From Desulfotomaculaceae bacterium (GTDB lineage: Bacteria; Bacillota; Desulfotomaculia; Desulfotomaculales; Pelotomaculaceae), in contig JAQVGZ010000001.1 of assembly GCA_028696455.1 (NCBI GenBank), forward strand, positions 1 through 64,000: a stretch of DNA of 64,000 bases, written 5' to 3'. Positions 57,255 to 64,000 of this stretch are shown here, piece after piece. The position numbers were made by a program, and so were the translations under genes. How positions within the stretch are numbered: position 1 is the stretch's first letter; the number at the start of each line of letters is the position of its first letter. The notes beneath the pieces are model-generated. The model was given only the letters and a program-made list of their open reading frames with translations, was not told where the DNA came from and ran no database searches.

Positions 57255-58355
57255 GTGATTTGTATAATTTTGCTGTTAATGCTGCTGGTTGGCTTGCTGG
57301 CAGCAGGTTGTGCGAAAAATGAAACGGTGGTTGATACTCCGGCAGATTCTATTAAGGACACAGGCTTTGTAACAGTTACCGACTTTATCGGGCGTCAGGT
57401 AAAAGTTCCTGATCAAGTGGAAAGAATTGGTTGCCTATATGCCTATACCGGGCACGTGGTTACAATGCTTGGTAGAGGGTCTGATATTGTGGCCGTTGTG
57501 GAAGGTCTCAAGAGGGATGTCATGATGACGGAGATGTCCCCAGGTATTAAGGACGCAGTAGTGCCTTCTGCGGAAGGGGCGATCAATATCGAGGAATTGA
57601 TCAAAGCAGACCCCGATCTAGTATTTATCAGGAACGAGACTGCTCAGAGTGAAGGGGAAATTGAGAAGCTGGAGAAAAGCGGCATCCCATACCTGGTTGT
57701 TGATTATCGAAACATTAAGGAGCAGATGTATACCATAGAAATGATCGGAAAGGCGATTGGTGCGCACGAACAGGCAAAAGAGTACAACGATTATTACCAG
57801 CACTGTATTGACCTGGTTCAGGCAAGAGTCGCCGGCATTCCAGAAAAAGAAAGGGTCACGGTTTACCACTCTGTCAACGAAGCCACCCGGACGGACGCCA
57901 AGGACACCTTGCCGGCAGATTGGTTAAAAGTGGCCGGGGTAAATAATGTTTCTATTAATGAGAACTTAAAGTTGCTGGGAAACAAGTATTTTGCCAGCCT
58001 GGAGCAGATATTGATGTGGGATCCGGAAGTCATCCTGGCAAACGAAGCGGGTGTTGCCGATTATATGATGACCAATAGGCAGTGGTCGGCGTTAAGGGCG
58101 GTAAAGAACAACAAGGTTTACCAGATGCCTAACGGTGTGTCTCGCTGGGGTCATCCCGGCTCGCTGGAAACTCCGCTGGCTATATTATGGACGGCAAAGA
58201 CTATATATCCGGACCGTTTTACCGACTTGGACATGGTTGCGGAAACAAAAACATTTTATAAGGATTATTTCCGTTATGAAGTCTCTGATGATGAAGTGGC
58301 TAGTATCTTGAGCGGTGTCGGCATGAGAGCAAAAAAAGAAGGAAAGCGAATATAA
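57255..58355 (+). CDS. FecB/BtuF-fold ABC transporter substrate-binding lipoprotein (possibly MolA-like)
   Basis: LLAAGCAKNE lipobox; VTVTDFIGRQVKVPDQVERIGCLYAYTGHVVTMLGRGSDIVAV; LEQILMWDPEVILANE. Confidence 0.85.
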   Translation: MICIILLLMLLVGLLAAGCAKNETVVDTPADSIKDTGFVTVTDFIGRQVKVPDQVERIGCLYAYTGHVVTMLGRGSDIVAVVEGLKRDVMMTEMSPGIKDAVVPSAEGAINIEELIKADPDLVFIRNETAQSEGEIEKLEKSGIPYLVVDYRNIKEQMYTIEMIGKAIGAHEQAKEYNDYYQHCIDLVQARVAGIPEKERVTVYHSVNEATRTDAKDTLPADWLKVAGVNNVSINENLKLLGNKYFASLEQILMWDPEVILANEAGVADYMMTNRQWSALRAVKNNKVYQMPNGVSRWGHPGSLETPLAILWTAKTIYPDRFTDLDMVAETKTFYKDYFRYEVSDDEVASILSGVGMRAKKEGKRI

Positions 58356-58786
58356 TATCCATATTTGGCCGTAAATATATTATTATGTCTGGCGCCAAGA
58401 AAGGTTGGACTTACTGTAGACAATAATCAAAGCCGCCTGAACAAAGCAACGGACGGGGTTGCTCTGACGGCGGCTGACGATCCTCTTTCCACCAGTAAAA
58501 GCGATCTGGATAACCGGATAATCGAGCTATGCATAATGCTACGATACCAATTCAGCTGTGGATTTGACGGGCGAAAGAGCATCTATTGGTATTATGCACC
58601 AATTAAAGGGATTCTAAACAGCTTCCCTGTAAGTTTGCTTAATACCATAATTGACTGGTAAGGAAAATATATGTAGAATTTAAGCATATTATAAAGACGG
58701 AAGTGAGATTATTAGTAATGTTCTACCAGCCTGAGTTTAATCTCTTATGTGCTTCTACGGTTTCAGTAAAGGAGAGCTGATGCTAT

Positions 58787-59956
58787 ATGGATTTTGATGC
58801 GCCATACTCCAGAAGAGGTAGTTATTCCGTTAAACATGATGGCCTGGCGGAAAAATTTGGCCTGACCGGTGAAGAGTGGCTGCCTTTATGGGTTGCTGAT
58901 ATGGATTTTCCCTCACCCCAGGTGGTTAAAGATGCTATTATCAAGCGTGCTGAACAGGGCGCTTATGGTTATGTGGGGGGCTACCAGTCCCAATATAAAG
59001 ATATAGTATATGCCTGGTTTGCTGGCAGGCAGGGCATACAGGTAGATAGAAAGGCTTTTTTAGTGAATGATACCATAGTTGCTGGCATAAACCGGATGAT
59101 TAGAGCTTTTAGTCAAAAGGGCGACAAGGTGATTATTCAAACACCGGTATATCCACCTTTTCATTATGCAGTGATCAACAATGAAAGAGAGCTGGTTTAT
59201 AATCCACTTAAAAAAACAGCAACAGGTTACGAGATGGATTATGATGATTTAGTCGCCAAGATTGATAGCAGGTGTAAGCTTCTGATTTTTTGCAGCCCGC
59301 ATAATCCGGTGGGTAGGGTGTGGCGCCTGGAGGAACTGAAAAAGTTATGGGAAATTTGTTATCAGCATAATATCTTAATTATATCCGATGAAGCTCACGC
59401 TGATATTGTGTACAGCGGGCATAAGCATATTAATTTTCTGAATGTAGCTTCACAGGTCAAAGAAAGGGTGATTGTTTGCACATCACCCCATAAAACTTTC
59501 AATATGGCAGGCTTACAAATATCCAATTTGATTATTCCCAATGAGCATTTGCGCCATGCCTATGCCAGGATGTTGTTAAGAGAGGCCTATCCCAAGCCAA
59601 ATATATTTGCCCTGGTAGCATGTATGGCGGCATATGGCAAGGCTGCGCCGTGGCTAGAGGAGTTACTTGTTTATTTAGAGGCAAACCGGGATTTTATTGC
59701 CGAATACTTAGCGCAGGAAATACCTCAAATAGGCTATGATAAACCAGAGGGCACTTTTTTGGCCTGGCTGGATTTTAGTGCCTTCGGGCTGACGGGGGAA
59801 AAACTGCGGGAGCTAATTTTAAAGAAGGCCAGGGTTGTGCTAAATGATGGTGCAGTTTTTGGAGTAGAGGGAAATTCTTTTATGCGACTAAACTTTGCAT
59901 GCCCCAGAGCGCAAATTGAAATAGCCTTGGAGCGGATTAAAAAAGCATTGTCTTAA
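58787..59956 (+). CDS. MalY/PatB-family PLP-dependent aminotransferase / C-S lyase
   Basis: EEWLPLWVADMDFPSPQVVKDAI; LLIFCSPHNPVGRVWRLEEL; ISDEAHADIVYSGHKHINF; TSPHKTFNMAGLQISNLII. Confidence 0.9.
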   Translation: MDFDAPYSRRGSYSVKHDGLAEKFGLTGEEWLPLWVADMDFPSPQVVKDAIIKRAEQGAYGYVGGYQSQYKDIVYAWFAGRQGIQVDRKAFLVNDTIVAGINRMIRAFSQKGDKVIIQTPVYPPFHYAVINNERELVYNPLKKTATGYEMDYDDLVAKIDSRCKLLIFCSPHNPVGRVWRLEELKKLWEICYQHNILIISDEAHADIVYSGHKHINFLNVASQVKERVIVCTSPHKTFNMAGLQISNLIIPNEHLRHAYARMLLREAYPKPNIFALVACMAAYGKAAPWLEELLVYLEANRDFIAEYLAQEIPQIGYDKPEGTFLAWLDFSAFGLTGEKLRELILKKARVVLNDGAVFGVEGNSFMRLNFACPRAQIEIALERIKKALS

Positions 59957-59973
59957 TTATATGGAGGTAAACA

Positions 59974-60495
59974 ATGTCATTATATCGGTTTTCCGGCAGA
60001 ACACCGGTAATAGGTACAGGAAGTTATGTGAGTGAGTTGGCTATGGTCATTGGTGATGTTAAGATTGGTGACAATTGCTACATTGGACACGGAGCTATTC
60101 TCAGGGGTGATTATGGAACTATCGAAATAGGCCCGGGCACTGCCATAGAGGAGGGTACTATTGTCCATGCCCCGCCTGGCGGTACCTGCCGGATTGGCAG
60201 GAGTGTCACGGTTGGACATGGTGCGATAGTACATGCCGAAGATATTGGAGACTATGCGTTAATTGGTATGGGCGCAATAATAAGCCTCCATGCCAGAGTT
60301 GGTAATTGGGCTATTGTGGCTGAGGGAAGTGTGGTAAAAAGTAAACAGTGTATTTCCGAAAAAGTAGTTGTAACCGGGAACCCGGCCCGTATTGCCAGAA
60401 GTATTGAGCCTAAGGATATAGAATTTTTAACAGGTGCAAAACAGCTTTATGTGGATCTAGCTCATCAATACTTAAGAGAAGGGAAGGAAAAATAG
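59974..60495 (+). CDS. Gamma-carbonic anhydrase family (left-handed beta-helix) protein
   Basis: IGDNCYIGHGAILRGDYGTIEIGPGTAIEEGTIVHAPPGGTCRIGRSVTVGHGAIVHAEDIGDYALIGMGAII. Confidence 0.88.
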   Translation: MSLYRFSGRTPVIGTGSYVSELAMVIGDVKIGDNCYIGHGAILRGDYGTIEIGPGTAIEEGTIVHAPPGGTCRIGRSVTVGHGAIVHAEDIGDYALIGMGAIISLHARVGNWAIVAEGSVVKSKQCISEKVVVTGNPARIARSIEPKDIEFLTGAKQLYVDLAHQYLREGKEK

Positions 60496-60803
60496 GGAGG
60501 GCTTCTGGAAAAGTTGATTTGCTGACAGGTGATTTACCAATTAAATAGGATTACTCTAATAGTGTTAGGAATAATTGTTTTTAAGTCATTTTGTAATTTG
60601 TTTAAGTGGACATAAAAAAATAGCACAGAGGATTAGAAAAAGAACGGTTAGGATTAATGGAGTTAACCTAAAAGTGTTAGCGATATTTAGAATATTCCAC
60701 CTTTATGTACTAGTTATTTTAAGGATATAAAGAGCGCTATAAAAATGAGGTGAGCGTCAAAAGAATTAACCTGAAAGTGTGAAGAATATTTAGAATTTTC
60801 ATT

Positions 60804-60832
60804 CTTGACAAACATTTCTTTGTTTGTTAATG
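60804..60832 (+). promoter_or_regulatory. Putative sigma-A promoter of the bam-like operon
   Basis: TTGACA (60804-60809), 17 bp, TAATGT (60827-60832). Confidence 0.6.
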
Positions 60833-60865
60833 TGAACATAAATAAATACATAGAGGGGATTGAAG

Positions 60866-62833
60866 ATGAGGTACGCAGAGACGGGGTATAATTTAGAAAT
60901 TGATTTATCGACAGGAAACATTGAGAAGGTAGAAACCGACCCAAAATGGACTGAGCTTTACCTTGGGGGGTTAGGTACCAACGCAAAGATAATGTGGGAT
61001 AGGGTCCCCCCTGAAACTGAGCCCTTTTCTCCTGATAATCTGCTAATCTTTAGCAGTGGTCTTTTAGGCGCCACACCTGCCGTTGGTGCTAATCGGACCA
61101 TAGTGACCGCAATTTCTCCCCAGACGCAATTTATGGCATATTCAATGATGGGGGGATTTTTTGCATCTGAAATGAAGTATGCAGGTTATGACAAGATCAT
61201 TATTCGCGGCAAGTCCCCCAAGCTCGTTTATTTGTGGATTAGCGATGACAAAGTAGAAATTCGTGATGCTTCTCATTTAGCTGGCAAGGGCGCTGTTGAA
61301 ACTCAGGAACTGATTAAACAGGAATTAAAGGATATGAGAATCCACGTGGCAGCTATCGGCCTGGCTGGTGAAAACCGGGTCTTTTTTGCCTCCATCGAGC
61401 AGGGCAGATCTAGTGCCAGCCGGCAAGGACTGGGTGCCGTGATGGGGGACAAAGGGTTAAAGGCAATAGCCATACGTGGCAAGAAGGACATCAGCATAGC
61501 CAGGCCGGAGGAATATATTAAGCTTTGTGATGATGTAATGCAATATATCCAGTTTCGGCAAGCTAATCCAATTCCCGGGGTAATGCCCATTTTGTCTATA
61601 CTTGGTTCACCGCAGGAGATGCTGCACGTTGATGAGAAGTGGCACACTGAAAATTTCGTATGGGGCAATGCCCGCGTCCGGAGAAAGGGCTTTTGGACCG
61701 AGGAAATCGAAAAGAAGTGGGAAGAAACACAATTAGGTGCGCGGACGCGATTAATCAGCTGCTATAATTGCCCTCTGAAATGCGGGGCGACAATTTCCAT
61801 CCCAGGTATATCCAGATACATGATGAAGTGCTTCTCCAAGCTGACTTATACGATGGCGGCCTTTTCAGATCTGGATTTTGGCTTTAGAATCGCTCAGCGT
61901 GCCACGGAGTATGGCATCGACGGTTTTTCAGGTCCGCAAGTGATGGCCTTCGCCGTTGAGCTGAAAGAAGCCGGCATCTTGACCGACAAGGACTTTGAAG
62001 GCTGTCCGTCTGATAATGAGGGGAGATTCTACTGGCTCTTGGACAGAATTGTCCGGCGGGAAGGTATTGGCGAAGTTCTGGCCGACGGCACTTATTGGGC
62101 AGCCAAAAAGATTGGACAAGGCGCGGAGGAATTTGCTCATAACAATATCAGAAAACATGAGCAGGCGCCGCTCAAGCTGGGCATGATTAATCCCATTTAT
62201 TACTTGATGTATTCTACCAACGAAAAGTCAAACATTACCCAGATTGAAGGACAGTTTCCCCAGGCGCCTTACCCTGAGCGGGAGCAGAGAGAAGAGTTTG
62301 TCAAGGATTGGTTCCAGGTTCCTAATGACAGGATTAAGGAATATTTCCTGAAGTGGGAGCCCCGCGGTGAATTCTCCATGCCGTATTATCCGGGCATTCA
62401 AGAATGCTGTGAGATAGTTGATTGGATGGAGAGGATGCACTACATTGATGATGCTGTCGGGGTATGCGCTGGTTTATCATCATTTCCTCTGAAGCCTCCT
62501 TATCATATTCACAATTACCCCAATTTTGTCACAGCGGGAACCGGGATCGAAATAGATGAAGCGGAGCTAGTCAAAATATCCAAGCGTAACCGTCAGTTAG
62601 TTAGGGCGAATAATGTCAGAAGAGGCTTGCGGAGGGCTGATGATACGCCGCCCGAAGACCATTGGAAGAAGAGACTGCCTGAGTATGAAAAACAGCTCCT
62701 TGATGCTTATTTCGAATTTAAAGGATGGGATATGGACGGTGTTCCTACAAAAGAGTCTTTACAAAGTTTGGATTTGAATTATGTAGTTGAAGACTTTGAA
62801 CAGAGAGGGATCATAAAAGATGGCCAAGACTAA
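60866..62833 (+). CDS. Tungsten-containing aldehyde oxidoreductase-family protein, BamB-like
   Basis: MRYAETGYNLEIDLSTGNIEKVETDPKWTELYLGGLGTNAKIMWDRVPPE; GENRVFFASIEQGRSSASRQGLGAVMGDKGLKAIAIRG; SCYNCPLKCGATISIPGISRYMMKCFSKLTY. ATG 60866 preferred to TTG 60860. Confidence 0.87.
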   Translation: MRYAETGYNLEIDLSTGNIEKVETDPKWTELYLGGLGTNAKIMWDRVPPETEPFSPDNLLIFSSGLLGATPAVGANRTIVTAISPQTQFMAYSMMGGFFASEMKYAGYDKIIIRGKSPKLVYLWISDDKVEIRDASHLAGKGAVETQELIKQELKDMRIHVAAIGLAGENRVFFASIEQGRSSASRQGLGAVMGDKGLKAIAIRGKKDISIARPEEYIKLCDDVMQYIQFRQANPIPGVMPILSILGSPQEMLHVDEKWHTENFVWGNARVRRKGFWTEEIEKKWEETQLGARTRLISCYNCPLKCGATISIPGISRYMMKCFSKLTYTMAAFSDLDFGFRIAQRATEYGIDGFSGPQVMAFAVELKEAGILTDKDFEGCPSDNEGRFYWLLDRIVRREGIGEVLADGTYWAAKKIGQGAEEFAHNNIRKHEQAPLKLGMINPIYYLMYSTNEKSNITQIEGQFPQAPYPEREQREEFVKDWFQVPNDRIKEYFLKWEPRGEFSMPYYPGIQECCEIVDWMERMHYIDDAVGVCAGLSSFPLKPPYHIHNYPNFVTAGTGIEIDEAELVKISKRNRQLVRANNVRRGLRRADDTPPEDHWKKRLPEYEKQLLDAYFEFKGWDMDGVPTKESLQSLDLNYVVEDFEQRGIIKDGQD

Positions 62834-63359
62834 GAAGATAATCAAGACAATTAAAATTGACATCGAGAAGTGTAATGGTTGCCGGGCATGCGAAGTGATC
62901 TGCTCCGCCTTCCACGCTAACCCAAGGTATAGCAGCAATAACCCGGAGCGGTCACGTATCCGGATGATCCGTGAACCACTCAATGACATATATCTTCCTG
63001 TATACGCCGGTGAATATGCTCCGGCTGAATGTATGGGGAGAGACATATACGTGCTTGATGGCAGGGAGTATGAAGAGTGCGCCTTCTGCAGGGCTGCCTG
63101 CCCGTCAAGGGATCTTTTTCATGAGCCAGATTCTGGTCTGCCACTCAAATGTGATATGTGTGAGGACGATCCGCCGCAAGAAGAGCCCCTGTGTGTTAAG
63201 TGGTGCATCAATGATGCGTTAATTTATGAAGTAAGGGAAGAGGAAGTTGAAGAGGAAGAGGATATAGACGAAGTAGAGATCGGATTACAGTCGTTGGTTG
63301 ACAAGCATGGAATGCAAAAGTTAGTGGAGACTATTACCCGAATGTCACTAAAGGACTAA
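62820..63359 (+). CDS. 4Fe-4S ferredoxin-type electron transfer protein, BamC-like
   Basis: DIEKCNGCRACEVICSAFH; ECAFCRAACPSRDLF; LKCDMCEDDPPQEEPLCVKWCINDALIYE; overlaps the 3' end of the BamB-like gene. Confidence 0.85.
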   Translation: MAKTKKIIKTIKIDIEKCNGCRACEVICSAFHANPRYSSNNPERSRIRMIREPLNDIYLPVYAGEYAPAECMGRDIYVLDGREYEECAFCRAACPSRDLFHEPDSGLPLKCDMCEDDPPQEEPLCVKWCINDALIYEVREEEVEEEEDIDEVEIGLQSLVDKHGMQKLVETITRMSLKD

Positions 63360-63363
63360 ACTA

Positions 63364-64000
63364 ATGAAAGAAGAGGATTTCGTGGAAACTGTAACCCCCT
63401 TCAAAGAAGTAATTGATGAAATAAAGCAGGGCGGCGGAGAAGCCGTCAAATACTGCTACCAATGTGGGAAGTGCGATACTGTTTGCCCCTGGAATAAGGT
63501 AAGAACTTTCAGTATGCGCAAGCTAATCCGGGAGGCTACCTTCGGTTTGACCGAAATTGAGAATGAAGAAATCTGGCGCTGCACCACTTGCGGGAAGTGC
63601 GTCCAGAAATGCCCGCGTGACGTCAAGCAGATTAATAACATGATCGCAGTGCGCCGGATGGCCACCGGCTATGGTGTATTTCCTGCCGCTGTCAAGCCGA
63701 TCCGCGGAATTGCCTCCAACCTAGGCGCAGAAGGCAACCCTTTCGGTGAAAGCCGGAAAAATAGGGCGGATTGGGCCGATGGTCTCTCCGTTAAAACCTT
63801 TGAGGAAGGCATGGAAGTTCTATATTACCCCGGCTGCTACCTCTGCTATGACCCAAGGTTGAAGAAGGTAGCCAAAGCCACGGCCAGTGTCCTCAACAGG
63901 GCCGGAGTGGATTACGGGATCCTGGGCGAGCAGGAGAACTGCTGCGGGGAAAGCATCCGCAAGACCGGCAATGAGGAATTGTTCAGGAAATTAGCCAAAG
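63364..64000 (+). CDS. HdrD/BamD-like iron-sulfur (CCG-domain) protein, partial (runs off window end)
   Basis: Translation from ATG 63364: MKEEDFVETVTPFKEVIDEIKQGGGEAVKYCYQCGKCDTVCPWNKVRTFSMRKLIREATFGLTEIENEEIWRCTTCGKCVQKCPRDVKQINN...VLYYPGCYLCYDPRLKKVAKATASVLNRAGVDYGILGEQENCCGES. Confidence 0.87.
   Translation, partial: MKEEDFVETVTPFKEVIDEIKQGGGEAVKYCYQCGKCDTVCPWNKVRTFSMRKLIREATFGLTEIENEEIWRCTTCGKCVQKCPRDVKQINNMIAVRRMATGYGVFPAAVKPIRGIASNLGAEGNPFGESRKNRADWADGLSVKTFEEGMEVLYYPGCYLCYDPRLKKVAKATASVLNRAGVDYGILGEQENCCGESIRKTGNEELFRKLAK

Noticed and set aside
58365-58661. 98-aa ORF after the FecB-like gene
   Set aside because: Composition and lack of motif suggest a chance ORF or degraded gene; not called.
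1-64000. Prophage, transposon or integrative element
   Set aside because: No transposase, integrase, phage structural gene, tRNA target site or terminal inverted repeats were recognised; the paralog expansion is better explained by duplication and recombination.

Overview
This 64-kb window, from an anaerobic Gram-positive (Firmicutes/Peptococcaceae-like) genome, reads as a molybdenum/tungsten (Mo/W) homeostasis island. The Mo/W genes I can support are: tungstate-type ABC components (two TupA-like binding proteins and a TupC-like ATPase, but no TupB permease), a MOT1/SulP-like transporter, a molbindin (Mop), an ECF S-component, EcfA-EcfA'-EcfT, MobB, a molybdenum-storage-protein-like (Mos/UMP-kinase fold) protein, a FecCD-type metal ABC transporter, and a BamB-BamC-BamD-like tungsten enzyme operon. 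I recognise eight intact Moco/Tuco riboswitch-like RNAs by eye (one tandem pair, one orphan on the minus strand) plus one degenerate remnant. Between the transporter genes lies a roughly 35-kb cluster of exported proteins. They are built from a domain resembling the sulfite-oxidase-type molybdopterin-binding fold, joined to chitobiase-C-like, Shr-HID/DUF1533, FN3, Big, RCC1, PKD, SLH and dockerin modules. They use at least five different attachment modes, including a shared C-terminal domain of about 110 aa that I cannot name. An ExbB/DUF2149 pair and an FMN-binding protein sit in the same cluster. My main hypothesis, which is inference, is an extracytoplasmic molybdopterin/Moco (or W-cofactor) capture, dephosphorylation, ECF-import and rephosphorylation pathway controlled by Moco riboswitches. 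No database search was run. Family names come from reading the translations.
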